Origin: Reyranella humidisoli
Lineage (GTDB): Bacteria > Pseudomonadota > Alphaproteobacteria > Reyranellales > Reyranellaceae
DNA: 64,000 bases
Assembly (NCBI RefSeq): GCF_019039055.1
Contig: NZ_JAHOPB010000001.1
Span: 1,984,001 to 2,048,000, forward strand
Direction of reading: 5' to 3'
Of this stretch, positions 42,263 through 57,200 are shown one piece after another. The notes under the pieces were generated by a model that did no database searches, had not been told where the DNA came from, and saw only the letters and a list, made by a program, of their open reading frames with translations. The position numbers and the translations under genes are program-made. Each line of letters starts with the position of its first letter. Within the stretch, counting starts at the first letter, position 1.

Positions 42263-45200
42263 GTGAATAGAAGCCAGGTGGCGTTCGTCGATCCCGCGGT
42301 GGGGGATGCGCTCCTGATTGCTGGCTCGCTGCAGCTTGGCATCGAGGCGATTCTCCTCGACGGCTCGCGTCCGGCTCTGGCGCAGATGGCCGCGGCACTG
42401 GCCGGCAGGCGCGACCTCGCCGTCGTTCACGTCATCGCTCACGGACGTGCCGGGCAGATCGACTTCGCCGCCGGCGCGGTGACGCGCGCGTGCCTGCCGG
42501 CTCACGCGGACGATCTGGCACTCCTTCGGCGCGCGCTTTCGGCAGCGGGGGAACTCCGTCTCTGGTCCTGCGAAGCCGCTCTCGGCCCCGAGGGTGCCGT
42601 CTTCGTCGCAGCGCTCGGCGATGCGCTCGGCGCTCCCGTCCTCGCATCGACACGCCTCGTGGGCGCCGCCGACCGGGCCGGGCAGTGGGAACTGGACGTG
42701 CCGGCCGGCGTGTCGCCGCCGCCTCCGCTCACGCCATCCGGCGTAGCGGCCTTTGCCGGTGTGCTGGCAAGCTTCACCGCGACAGCGGGTACCGACACGT
42801 TCAACGGAACGACGGCCAGCGACACGTTCATCGTCGCGACCGGAACGGTGAGTGCGACCGATACTTTCAGCGCCGGCGGCGATCCGGGCATCGACGTCAT
42901 CCAGATCGGAACGGCCGGCGCCGGCACCAGTGTGGACCTGAGCGCTGCGGCGACCGACGGCGTGGCCGGTTTCCTCGATTTCGAGGCGATCACCTTCGTC
43001 AACACCTCAGGCACGTCGACGGCGACGTTCAACGCCGCCCAGTTCGGCGCCGGCAAGATATCGACGACGGCGGCGATCACCGGCACGGCCTTCACCCAGG
43101 CCCTCGTCGTCAATACAAGCGCCGGCACGTCGGTCGATCTCTCCGGCTGGACCTTCGCGACCTGGACGTCGGGCACCGACACGATCTCGATCGGCGCCGC
43201 CACGGGCGACGAAATCCTCGTCGGCAGCAGCCAAGCCGACCGTTTCGTCGTCAATGCCACGAACCAGGTCTCGCTGGCCGACCGGTATGACGGCGGCGCA
43301 GGCAACGACGTGCTTCAGATCGGCTCGACGACGACGGGCGTCGCCGTCGATCTCAGCGCCGCCGCCTCGGACGGCGTCAACGGCTTCGTCGGCATCGAGG
43401 GCATAAGCTTCATCAACACGTCGGGCACCTCGACCGCGACGTTCGGCAGCGCGCAGTTGGGCGCGGGCAAGATTTCGAATGCGGCGGTGATTACCGGCGC
43501 GAGTTCGACGCAGGCCATCGCGATCAACGCGGCGGTGGGCGGCTCGGTCGACCTGTCGGGCTGGACTTTCTCCGGCTGGACCTCCGGCACCGACACGATC
43601 ACGCTGACTGGCTCGACCGGCGACGAAATCCTGGTCGGCAGCAGCCAGATCGACCGCTTCGTCGTGAGTGACACCGCCCAGGTGTCCGGCGCGGACCGCT
43701 ACGACGGCGGCGCGGGCAACGACGTGCTTCAGATCGGCTCGACGACCACGGGCGTTACCGTCGATCTGAGTGCCGCCGCCTCGGACGGCGTCAACGGCTT
43801 CGTCAGCATCGAAGGCCTCGCCTTCGTCAACACGTCGGGCACCTCGACCGTCACGCTGGGCAGCGCGCAACTCGGTGCCGGCAGGGTCTCGAACGCGTCG
43901 GTGATCACCGGCGCGAGCTCGACGCAGGCCATCGCGATCAACGCGGCGCTGGGCGGCTCGGTCGACCTGTCGGGCTGGACTTTCTCCGGCTGGACCTCCG
44001 GCACCGATACGATTTCGATCATGGGCTCGACCGGCGACGAAATCCTCGTCGGCAGCAGCCAGATCGACCGCTTCGTCGTCGGCGACACCAATCAGGTCTC
44101 CGCCGCCGACCGCTACAATGGCGGCGCCGGCAACGATGTGATCCAGGTCGGCGTCGCGGGTGCCGGCACGAGCATCGATCTCAGCGCCGCCGCGGATGAC
44201 GGCGTGAACGGCTTCCTGAGCGTCGAGAGCATCACCTTCGTGAACACGTCGGGTACCGCGACGGCGACGCTCGACGCGACGCAGATCGGGACCGGCAAGA
44301 TATCGGCGGCGTCGGCCATCACCGGCACCGCGGCCACCCAGGCCGTGGCGATCAATCTTTCCGCCGGCGGCGCGCTCGACCTGTCGGCCTGGACCTTTGC
44401 CACCTGGACGTCCGGCACCGACACGATTTCGATCACGGGCTCGACGGGCGACGAGATCATCGTCGGCAGCAGCCAGATCGACCGGTTCGTCGTCAGCGAC
44501 ACCAGTCAGGTCTCCGCCGCCGACCGCTACAATGGCGGTGCCGGCAACGACGTGATCCAGGTCGGCGTCGCGGGCGCCGGCACCAGCATCGATCTCAGCG
44601 CCGCCGCGTCGGATGGGGTGAACGGTTTCCTCAGCGTCGAGGGCATCACCTTCGTCAACACGTCGGGCACCTCGACCGCGACGCTCGCCGCCGCGCAGGT
44701 CGGGACCGGCAAGATCGCGACGGCCGCGGCGATCACCGGCACCGCGGCGGACCAGGCCCTGGCGATCAACGTGGCGTCGGGCGGGTCGATCGACCTCACG
44801 ACCTGGACGTTCACCACCTGGACGTCGGGAACCGACACGATCACCCTCACCGGCTCGACCGGCACCGAGATCATCGTCGGCAGCACCCAGGTCGACCGGT
44901 TCGTCGTCAGCGACAGCAACCAGGTCTCGGCGACCGACCGCTACAATGGCGGCGCGGGCAACGACATCCTCCAGGTCGGCGTCGCGGGCGCCGGCACGAG
45001 CATCGATCTCAGCACCGCCGCCGCCGACGGGGTCAACGGCTTCCTGAACGTCGAGGGCATCGCTTTCGTCAACACCTCCGGCACGTCGTCGGCGACCCTG
45101 AACGCCGCGCAGTTCGGAACCGGCAAGATTGCCGTCACCGCCGCCATCACGGGAACGCTCGGCGCCGTCCAGGCGCTGACGGTCAACGTGGCGGCCGCCG

Positions 45201-48200
45201 GATCGATCGACCTCTCGACCTGGACGTTCGCCAACTGGACCTCCGGCACCGACACGATCACGGTCAATGGCTTGACCGGCGCGGAGACGCTCACGGGCGC
45301 CACGGAGGCCGTGCGGATTCTGGCGGGTGCCGGCACCGACACGCTGATCGTCACCAATACGAACCAGGTCCAGGCCGGCGACCGTTACGACGGCGGCGAC
45401 GATGCCGACACGTTGCGCATCGGCACGACGACGGGCACGGCCATCGATCTCAGCGCGGCGGCCAGCGACGGCGTCGACGGCTTCGTCAACATCGAGCGCG
45501 TCACCTTCGCCAACACCTCCGGAACGACGACGGCGACCTTCAACGCCAGCCAGTTCGGTACCGGCAGGATTTCCAGCACGGCGCTGTTCACCGGCACCAC
45601 CCAGGTCCAGGCCGTGGCGGTCAACCTGTCCGCCGGCGGCTCGTTCGACATGTCGGGCTGGACCTTCGCGACGTGGACCTCCGGCACCGACATCATCACC
45701 GTGACGGGCTCGACGGGCGACGAAACCATCGTCGGCAGCAGCCAGATCGACCGGTTCGTCGTCGGCGCGACCAGCCAGGTATCGGCCGCGGACCGCTACG
45801 ACGGCGCCGCCGGAAACGACATTCTCCAGATCGGCGTCGCGGGCGCCGGCACCGCCATCGACCTCAGCGCGGCCGCCTCCGACGGCGTCAATGGCTTCGT
45901 CAGCGTCGAGGCGCTCACCTTCGCCAACACCTCGGGCACGTCGAACGCGACGTTCAACTCCGCCCAGTTCGGCACCGGCAAGATCGCGACCACGGCGGCG
46001 ATCACCGGAGTCGCCACGTCGACGCAGGCCCTCGTGGTCAACATGGCGACGGCCGGCGCGCTCAACATGTCGGGCTGGACCTTCGCCACCTGGACCGCCG
46101 GCACCGACACGATCACGATCAACGGCTCGAGCGGCGCCGACACGATCACGGGCCCCATCCAGGGCGCAACCATCCTGGCCGGCGCGGGCAACGACACGCT
46201 GATCGTCAGCGCCACGACGCAGGTGCAGTCGAACGACCGCTACGACGGCGGCAGCGACATCGACACGCTGCAGATCGGCACGGTCGGCGCCGGCGTGACC
46301 GTCAGCCTGACGGCCGCCGCGAGCGACGGCATCGACGGCTTCGTCAACATCGAGGCCATCTCCTTCGTCAATACGTCGACCACGTCGACGGCGACCTTCA
46401 ACGCGAGCCAGTTCGGCGCCGGCAAGATCTCGACCGCCGCGACGATCACCGGAACGGCGGCGGGAGTCCAGGGACTTGCCGTCAATCTCGCCGCAGGCAA
46501 TTCGCTCGACCTGTCGGGCCTCACCTTCGTCACCTGGGTATCTGGCACCGACACGATCAGCCTGACCGGCTCGACCGGCACCGAGAGCATCGTCGGCACG
46601 AGCCAGATCGACCGCTTCGTCGTGGGCGCCTCGAACCAGATCTCGGCCGGAGACCTGTACGACGGTCGCGCCGGCAACGACGTCATCCAGGTCGGCGCGA
46701 CGACGGCCGCCGTTTCCATCGATCTCAGCACGGCCGCGTCCGACGGGGTCAACGGATTCATCAGCGTCGAGGGCATCACCTTCGTCAACTCGGCCGGCAC
46801 GTCGACGGCGACCTTCAACGCCAACCAGTTCGGCGCCGGCAAGATTTCCTCGACCGCGATCGTCACCGGCACGACCTCGACGCAGGCCATCGTGGTCAAT
46901 GTCGATTCGGGCGGCTCGGCCGACCTGTCCGGCTGGACCTTCCCGACCTGGACCTCCGGCACCGACACGATCACGGTCAACGGGGCGGGCGGCGCCGAAA
47001 CCTTCACCGGCGCGATCCACGGGACGACGATCCTGGCCGGTTCCGGCAACGACACGCTGATCGTCAGCAACACCACGCAGGTCCAGGTCAGCGATCGCTA
47101 CGACGGCGGGGCAGACACCGACACGCTGCAGGTCGGCCTGGTCGGCGCCGGTACCAGCATCAGCCTCGCTGCTGCGGCGACCAACGGCATCGACGGCTTC
47201 GTCAACATCGAGGGCGTCGCCTTCGTCAACACGTCCGGCACGTCGACCGCGACCTTCGGCTCGGCCCAGATCGGCGCCGGCAAGATTTCGAACACGGCGC
47301 TGATCACCGGCACGGCCTCGACCCAGGCACTCGCCCTCAACATGGCCACGGGCGGCTCACTCGACCTGTCGGGCTGGACCTTCACGGGCTGGACCTCCGG
47401 CACCGACACGATCACGCTGACCGGCTCGACGGGCAACGAGATCTTCGTCGGCAGCAGCCAGACGGACACATTGTTTGTCGGCGCGACCGCGCAGGTGTCG
47501 GCGGGCGACCGGTACGATGGCGGCGCAGGCAACGACATCCTGCAGGTTGGCGCGGCGGGCGGGGGAGTCACGATCGACTTCAGCGCGGCGGCTAGGGACG
47601 GCGTGAACGGGTTCCTCAACGTCGAGGCCGTCAACTTCACCAACACGTCCGGAACGTCGGTCGCAACGTTCAACGCAGGCCAGTTCGGCGCGGGCAAGAT
47701 TTCCAATTCGGTGGCGATCACCGGCACGGCCTCCACGCAGGCGCTGGCGATCAACCTGTCCGCCGCCGGTTCGCTCGACATGTCGGGCTGGACCTTCGGC
47801 ACCTGGACCTCAGGAACCGACACGATCACGGTGACCGGCTCGACCGGCGACGAGATCGTCGTCGGCAGCAGCCTGATCGACCGGTTCGTCGTCAGCGCGT
47901 CCAACCAGGTCACGTCGGGCGACCGCTACAACGGCGGCGCCTCGAACGACATCCTGCAGGTCGGGCTCGCGGCTGCGGGCACGAGCATCGATCTCAGCGC
48001 TGCCGCCTCCGACGGGGTCAACGGGTTCCTGAGCGTCGAGGCCATCGCCTTCGTCAACACGTCGGGCACGTCGACGGCGACCTTCAACGCCAACCAGTTC
48101 GGTACGGGCAAGATCGCGTCGACGGTCGCCGTCACCGGGACGGCGTTTACCAACGCCATCGTGGTCAATGTCGATTCGGGCGGCTCGGCCGACCTGTCCG

Positions 48201-51200
48201 GCTGGACCTTTCCCACCTGGACCTCCGGCACCGACACGATCACGGTCAACGGCTCGGGCGGGGCCGAGACGATTACGGGCGCGATCCAGGGCACGACGGT
48301 CCTGGCCGGCGCCGGCAACGACACGCTGATCGTCAGCAACACCACGCAGGTCCAGGTCACCGACCGCTACGATGGCGGGGCCGACAACGACGCCCTCCAG
48401 ATCGGCGTGGCGGGCGCCGGCACCAGCATCAGCCTCACCGCCGCGGCGACCAACGGCACTGACGGCTTCGTCAACATCGAGGGGATCACTTTCGTCAACA
48501 CGTCCGGCAGCTCCGTCGCGACGTTCAACGCGACGCAGTTCGGCGCCGGCAAGATTTCCAGCACCTCGACCATCACCGGTACGGCCTCGACGCAGACCTT
48601 CGCGGTCACGCTGCCGTCGGCCGGATCCTTCGACTTGTCGGGATTCACCTTCTCGAGCTGGACGTCGGGCACGGACGTCATCTCGGTGACCGGCTCGACG
48701 GGCGCCGACACGATCGTGGGCAGCGGGCTGATCGATACGCTGACGGGGGGCGCCGGTGCCGACACGCTGACGGGCGGGGCAGGCCTCGACATCTACAACT
48801 TCGCCGCCGGATCCTCCGCCCTCACGATCGGCGGTTCGGGCACGTCCGGTACCATCGTCGGCTACGACACGATCACCGACTATGCCTATGGGGCGACCGC
48901 AGGAGTCAGCGAGAAGCTCGGCTATTCCGGCGCCGCCGTCGTCACCGCCTTCACCCGTGCAGTGGCATCGACGCTGCAGCTGAACACCGGCGCGACGGTC
49001 AAGTCGCATGCCATCTCCAACGGCATCATCACCTTCGACGACGCGACAACCTATGCCGCCGCGGTGAACCTGCAGTCGCTGTCGGACGTGGCCGCGGCGG
49101 TGCAGTATCTCCAGGCTCACGATATCGGCTCCACCGGCAGCTCGGTCGCCTTCAAGGCGACGATCGGCGGCATCGGGCACACCTTCGTCTACATCCAGGG
49201 GACGTCCAGCGGCTCGCCCGACAGCAGTGATTCGCTGATCGACCTGGCGGACGTGTCGGCCAGCAGCCTCACGGCCAGCGGCAATCAGCTGACCGCCTTC
49301 GACAGCGTGCCGCCACCGCCGCCGGCCGCGCCGACCGTGGCGGAGAATGCCGCTGGGGGAATCAACGCCGCCGAAGCGGCGGACGGCACGGTGGTCCTGG
49401 TCAGCCTGTCCGGGACCGGCGCGGTTGCCGGCGATACGCTGACGGTGAACTGGGGCGGCGAGGTCGTAACCCACCTCCTGACGGCCGGGGATATCGTGGC
49501 CGGCAGCGTCGAAGTCGCGGTGCCGCCGGAAACCGTCGCGGCGCAGGGCGATGGCGCGTTCAACGTCACCGCCAGCCTGACCGATTCGGTCGGCAATGTC
49601 GGTGCGAATTCGCCGGCCACCCTCGTATCGGTCGATACCGTCGCGCCGCCGGCACCGCTGGCGCCGGGGATCGCCGAGAACGGGGCGGGCGGTGTCAACG
49701 CCAGCGAAGCCTCGAACGGGACAGAGGTCGTGGTCGACCTGTCGGGCCTCGGCGCCGAGGCTGGCGACACGCTGACGGTGAACTGGGGCGGCGAGGTCGT
49801 GAGCCGCGCTGTGACCGGGGCCGAGGTCCTGGCCGGCAGCGCCACGGTCCAGATCTCCCTCGGTGTGATCGCGGCCCAGGGCGACGGCACGTTCGACGTG
49901 ACGGCAAGCCTGACCGACATTGCGGGCAACGTTGGGCCAGCCTCGACGCCGACGCCGGTGACGGTGGACACGGTCGCGCCGGCGGCGCTGGCGGTCGCGC
50001 CGGTCGTTCCGGAGAGCGCACTCGACGGGCTGAACGGGTCTGAGGCGGCGGACGGCACTGCCGTCGTGGTCGACCTGTCCGGCAGCGAGGCAGTGCTTGG
50101 CTATTCGCTGAAGGTCAACTGGGGCGGACAGTCCGTCACCTATGCTCTGACGGCAGGCGACATCCTGGCCGGCAGCGCCTCGGTGGAGGTGCCGCCGGGC
50201 GTGATCGCCCTCCAGGGCGACGGCACGGTCGACGTGACGGCCAGCCTGATCGACATCGCCGGCAACGAGGGAGCGGCGTCGCCCGCCGCGAGCGTGGCCG
50301 TTGACCGAACCAATCCCACCGTCACGGTGGCGATTGCGGACGCTTCTCTCAGCGACACGGACGCGAGCTCGCTTGTCACCTTCACCTTCAGCGAGGCACC
50401 GGCCGGCTTCACCGACGCCGACCTCGATGTCGTGGGCGGCACGATCACCGACCTGGTGGCAACGGTCGACCCGCTGGTGTGGACGGCGCAGTTCACCGCG
50501 ACCGATGGGTTCACCGGCACCGGCTCGGTGACGGTCGTCTCCGACAGCTACACGGACGCGGCGTTGAACCTGGGCGGTTCGGGTAGCGACAGCGTCACCG
50601 TCGATCGGACCAATCCGACGGTCACGGTGGCGATCGCCGAGAGCGCACTGAGCGACGGCACCACGAGCTCGCTGGTGACGTTCACGTTCAGCGAAGCGCC
50701 GACGGGCTTTACGGATGCCGACCTCGATGTCGTGGGCGGCACGATCACCGACCTGGTGGCGACGGTCGATCCGCTGGTGTGGACAGCGCAGTTCACTGCG
50801 ACCGATGGCTTCACGGGCACCGGCTCGGTGACGGTCATATCGGACAGCTACACCGACGCCGCCCTGAATCTCGGTGGCTCGGGCAGCGACAGTGTCACCA
50901 TCGATCGGACCAATCCGACGGTCACGGTGGCCATCGCCGACGGGTCTCTAAGCGACACGGACTCCAGTTCTCTGGTGACGTTCACCTTCAGCGAAGCGCC
51001 GGTCGGCTTCACCGACGCCGACCTCGATGTCGTGGGCGGCACGATCACTGACCTGGTAGCGACGGTCGACCCGCTGGTGTGGACCGCGCAGTTCACGGCG
51101 ACCGATGGCTTCACCGGCACCGGCTCCGTGACCGTGGTCTCCGACAGCTATACGGATACGGCGCTGAACCTGGGTGTGTCGGGTAGCGACAGTGTCACCA

Positions 51201-54200
51201 TCGACCGCACCAATCCCACCGTCACGGTGGCCATCGCCGACGGGTCTCTCAGCGACACGGACTCCAGTTCTCTGGTGACGTTCACGTTCAGCGAGGCACC
51301 GGTCGGCTTCACCGACGCCGACCTCGACGTGGTCGGCGGCACGATCAGCGACCTGGTGGCGACAGTTGACCCGCTGGTCTGGACGGCGCAGTTCACCGCG
51401 ACGGACGGGTTCGCCGGCACGGGCTCCGTGACGGTCGTCTCGGACAGCTACACCGACGCCGCCCTGAATCTCGGCGGCTCGGGCAGCGACAGCGTCACGG
51501 TCGACCGTACGAACCCGACGGTGACAGTGGCCATCGCGGAAGCCTCGCTGAGCGACGGCACCGCGAGTTCGCTGGTCACCTTCACCTTCAGCGAGGCACC
51601 GGTCGGGTTCACGGACGCCGACCTCGATGTCGTGGGCGGCACGATCACCGATCTGGTGGCAACGGTCGACCCGCTGGTGTGGACGGCGCAGTTCACCGCG
51701 ACGGACGGGTTCACCGGCACGGGCTCGGTGACGGTCGTCTCCGACAGCTACACCGACGCCGCCCTGAATCTCGGCGGCTCGGGCAGCGATAGCGTCACCG
51801 TCGACCGGACCAATCCGACGGTCACGGTGGTCATCGCCGACGGGTCGCTCAGCGACACGGACTCCAGTTCGCTCGTTACGTTCACTTTCAGCGAGGCACC
51901 GGTCGGCTTCACGGACGCGGACCTCGATGTCGTGGGCGGCACGATCACCGACCTGGTGGCGACGGTCGGCCCGCTGGTGTGGACAGCGCAGTTCACGGCG
52001 ACCGATGGGTTCACCGGCACGGGCTCCGTGACCGTGGTCTCCGACAGCTATACGGATACGGCGCTGAACCTGGGTGGCTCGGGCAGCGACAGCGTCACGG
52101 TCGACCGTACGAACCCGACGGTGACGGTGGCCATCGCCGACGGGTCTCTCAGCGACACGGACTCGAGTTCGCTTGTTACGTTCACGTTCAGCGAGGCACC
52201 GGTCGGCTTCACCGACGCGGACCTCGATGTCGTGGGCGGCACGATCACCGATCTGGTGGCGACGGTCGACCCGCTGGTGTGGACCGCGCAGTTCACTGCG
52301 ACCGATGGCTTCACGGGCACCGGCTCGGTGACGGTCATATCGGACAGCTACACCGACGCCGCCCTGAATCTCGGTGGCTCGGGCAGCGACAGTGTCACCA
52401 TCGATCGGACCAATCCGACGGTCACGGTGGCCATCGCCGACGGGTCTCTAAGCGACACGGACTCCAGTTCTCTGGTGACGTTCACCTTCAGCGAAGCGCC
52501 GGTCGGCTTCACCGACGCCGACCTCGATGTCGTGGGCGGCACGATCACTGACCTGGTAGCGACGGTCGACCCGCTGGTGTGGACCGCGCAGTTCACGGCG
52601 ACCGATGGCTTCACCGGCACCGGCTCCGTGACCGTGGTCTCCGACAGCTATACGGATACGGCGCTGAACCTGGGTGTGTCGGGTAGCGACAGTGTCACCA
52701 TCGACCGCACCAATCCCACCGTCACGGTGGCCATCGCCGACGGGTCTCTCAGCGACACGGACTCCAGTTCTCTGGTGACGTTCACGTTCAGCGAGGCACC
52801 GGTCGGCTTCACCGACGCCGACCTCGATGTCGTGGGCGGCACGATCACCGACCTGGTGGCAACGGTCGACCCGCTGGTGTGGACGGCGCAGTTCACCGCG
52901 ACCGACGGGTTCACGGGCACGGGCTCGGTGACAGTCGTCTCCGACAGCTACACCGACGCTGCCCTGAACCTCGGCGGTTCGGGCAGCGACAGCGTCACCG
53001 TCGACCGCACCAATCCGACGGTTACGGTGGCTATCGCCGACGGGTCTCTCAGCGACACGGACTCGAGCTCGCTCGTTACATTCACCTTCAGTGAGGCACC
53101 GGTCGGCTTCACGGATGCCGACCTCGACGTGGTCGGCGGCACGATCACCGACCTGGTGGCAACGGTCGACCCGCTGGTGTGGACGGCGCAGTTCACGGCG
53201 ACGGACGGGTTCACCGGCACGGGCTCGGTGACGGTGGCCTCCGACAGCTACACCGACGCGGCGCTGAACCTGGGCGGCTCGGGCGCCGACAGTGTCACCA
53301 TCGATCGGACCAATCCGACGGTCACGGTGGCCATCGCCGACGGGTCTCTCAGCGACACGGACTCCAGTTCTCTGGTGACGTTCACGTTCAGCGAGGCACC
53401 GGTCGGCTTCACCGACGCCGACCTCGATGTCGTGGGCGGCACGATCACCGACCTGGTGGCGACGGTCGACCCGCTGGTCTGGACGGCGCAGTTCACGGCG
53501 ACCGATGGGTTCACGGGCACCGGCTCCGTGACGGTCGTTTCCGACAGCTACACCGACGCGGCGTTGAACCTGGGCGGGTCGGGTAGCGACAGCGTCACCA
53601 TCGATCGGACCAATCCGATGGTGACAGTAGCCATCGCCGACGGGTCTCTCAGCGACACGGACGCCAGCTCGCTCGTTACATTCACCTTCAGTGAGGCACC
53701 GGTCGGGTTCACGGACGCGGACCTCGATGTCGTGGGCGGCACGATCACCGACCTGGTGGCGACGGTCGACCCGCTGGTGTGGACGGCGCAGTTCACGGCG
53801 ACGGACGGGTTCACCGGCACGGGCTCGGTGACGGTGGCCTCCGACAGCTACACCGACGCGGCGCTGAACCTGGGCGGCTCGGGCGCCGACAGTGTCACCA
53901 TCGATCGGACCAATCCGACGGTCACGGTGGCCATCGCCGACGGGTCTCTCAGCGACACGGACTCCAGTTCTCTGGTGACGTTCACCTTCAGCGAGGCACC
54001 GGTCGGCTTCACCGACGCCGACCTCGATGTCGTGGGCGGCACGATCACCGACCTGGTGGCAACGGTCGATCCGCTGGTGTGGACCGCGCAGTTCACCGCG
54101 ACGGACGGGTTCACCGGCACCGGCTCCGTGACGGTCATCTCGGACAGCTACACGGATGCCGCTCTGAACCTGGGTGGCTCGGGCACCGACAGTGTCACCA

Positions 54201-57200
54201 TCGATCGGACCAATCCGACGGTCACGGTGGCCATCGCCGACGGGTCTCTCAGCGACACGGACGCCAGCTCGCTGGTCACGTTCACCTTCAGCGAGGCGCC
54301 GACGGGCTTCACCGACGCCGACCTCGATGTCGTGGGCGGCACGATCACCGACCTGGTAGCGACGGTCGACCCGCTGGTGTGGACCGCGCAGTTCACCGCG
54401 ACGGATGGATTCACCGGCACGGGCTCGGTGGAGGTCGTATCGGACAGCTATACGGACGCGGCGCTGAACCTCGGCGGGGCGGGCAGCGACAGCGTCACGA
54501 TCGACCGCACCAATCCCACCGTCACGGTGGCCATTGCCGATGGGTCTCTCAGCGACACGGACGCCAGCTCGCTGGTCACCTTCACCTTCAGCGAAGCGCC
54601 GATCGGCTTTACGGACGCGGACCTCGACATGGTCGGCGGCACGATCACCGACCTGGTGGCGACGGTCGACCCGCTGGTCTGGACGGCGCAGTTCACCGCG
54701 ACCGATGGCTTCACCGGCGCGGGCTCGGTGGCGGTCGTATCGGACAGCTACACCGACGCGGCGCTGAACCTCGGCGGGGCGGGCAGCGACAGCATCACCG
54801 TCGACCGGACCAATCCGACGGTCACGGTGGTCATCGCCGACGGGTCGCTCAGCGACACGGACGCCAGCTCGCTCGTTACATTCACCTTCAGTGAGGCACC
54901 GGTCGGCTTCACCGACGCGGACCTCGATGTGGTGGGCGGCACGATCACCGACCTGGTGGCGACGGTCGACCCGCTGGTGTGGACGGCGCAGTTCACGGCG
55001 ACGGACGGGTTCACCGGTACGGGCTCGGTGACGGTCGTCTCCGACAGCTACACTGACGCGGCGCTGAACCTGGGCGGGTCGGGCAGCGACAGCATCACCA
55101 TCGATCGGACCAATCCGACGGTCACGGTGGCCATTGCCGATGGGTCTCTCAGCGACACGGACGCCAGCTCGCTGGTGACGTTCACGTTCAGCGAAGTGCC
55201 GGTCGGCTTCACCGACGCGGACCTCGATGTCGTGGGCGGCACGATCACTGACCTGGTAGCGACGGTCGACCCGCTGGTGTGGACCGCGCAGTTCACCGCG
55301 ACCGATGGGTTCACCGGCACCGGCTCCGTGACCGTGGTCTCCGACAGCTATACGGATACGGCGCTGAACCTGGGTGTGTCGGGTAGCGACAGTGTCACCA
55401 TCGACCGCACCAATCCCACCGTCACGGTGGCGGTCGCCGAGAGCGCACTGAGCGACGGCACCGCGAGTTCGCTGGTCACCTTCACGTTCAGCGAAGCGCC
55501 GACGGGCTTTACGGACGCGGACCTCGACGTGGTCGGCGGCACGATCACCGACCTGGTGGCGACGGTCGACCCGCTGGTCTGGACGGCGCAGTTCACGGCG
55601 ACGGACGGGTTCACCGGCACGGGCTCCGTGACGGTCGTCTCGGACAGCTACACCGACGCCGCCCTGAACCTCGGCGGTTCGGCTAGCGACAGTGTCACCA
55701 TCGATCGGACCAATCCGACGGTGACGGTAGCCATCGCCGATGGGTCTCTCAGCGACACGGACGCCAGCTCGCTGGTGACGTTCACCTTCAGCGAAGCGCC
55801 AACAGGCTTCACCGACGCGGACCTCGATGTCGTGGGCGGCACGATCACGGATCTGGTGGCGACGGTCGACCCGCTGGTCTGGACGGCGCAGTTCACCGCG
55901 ACCGATGGGTTCACCGGTACGGGCTCGGTGACGGTCGTCTCCGACAGCTACACTGACGCGGCGCTGAACCTGGGCGGGTCGGGCAGCGACAGCATCACCA
56001 TCGACCGGACCAATCCGACGGTCACGGTGGCCATCGCCGATGGGTCTCTCAGCGACACGGACGCGAGCTCGCTCGTTACATTCACCTTCAGCGAAGCGCC
56101 GACGGGCTTCACGGATGCCGACCTCGATGTCGTGGGCGGCACGATCACCGACCTGGTGGCGACGGTCGACCCGCTGGTGTGGACGGCGCAGTTCACCGCG
56201 ACCGATGGGTTCGCGGGCACGGGCTCGGTAACGGTCGTCTCGGACAGCTACACGGACGCCGCCCTGAATCTCGGCGGCTCGGGCAGCGACAGCGTCACCG
56301 TCGACCGGACCAATCCGACGGTTACGGTGGCCATCGCCGACGGGTCTCTCAGCGACACGGACTCGAGCTCGCTCGTTACATTCACCTTCAGTGAGGCACC
56401 GGTCGGCTTCACCGACGCCGACCTCGAAACGGTCGGCGGTACGATCACGGATCTGGTGGCGACGGTCGACCCGCTGGTGTGGACGGCGCAGTTCACGGCG
56501 ACCGATGGGTTCACCGGAACAGGCTCGGTCAGTGTGGTGGCCGACAGCTATACGGACGCGGCGCTGAACCTCGGCGGGGCGGGCAGCGACAGCGTCACGG
56601 TCGACCGTACGAACCCGACGGTGACAGTGGCCATCGCGGAAGCCTCGCTGAGCGATGGCACCACGAGTTCGCTGGTCACCTTCACCTTTAGCGAAGCGCC
56701 GACGGGCTTTACGGACGCGGACCTCGATGTCGTGGGCGGCACGATCACGGATCTGGTGGCGACGGTCGACCCGCTGGTGTGGACGGCGCAGTTCACGGCG
56801 ACCGACGGCTTCACGGGCACAGGTTCGGTGGCAGTCGTCGCCGACAGCTACACGGACGCGACGCTGAACCTGGGTGGGGCCGGCACCGACAACGTCACCA
56901 TCGACCGGACCAATCCGACGGTCACGGCGGTCATCGCCGACGGGTCTCTCAGCGACACGGACGCCAGCTCGCTGGTCACCTTCACCTTCAGCGAGGCACC
57001 GGTCGGGTTCACCGACGCCGACCTCGATGTCGTGGGCGGCACGATCACCGACCTGGTGGCAACGGTCGATCCGCTGGTGTGGACGGCGCAGTTCACCGCG
57101 ACCGATGGGTTCACCGGCACGGGCTCGGTGACGGTCGTCTCGGACAGCTACACGGATGCCGCTCTGAACCTGGGCGGCTCGGGCAGCGACAGCGTCACGG

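Noticed and set aside
43007..47020. A 1337-codon open frame antisense to the giant adhesin, and many shorter antisense frames of 90 codons at 300-bp intervals
   Set aside because: They mirror the codon bias and repeat period of the plus-strand gene, lack ribosome sites and give low-complexity Arg/Val/Asp-rich strings.
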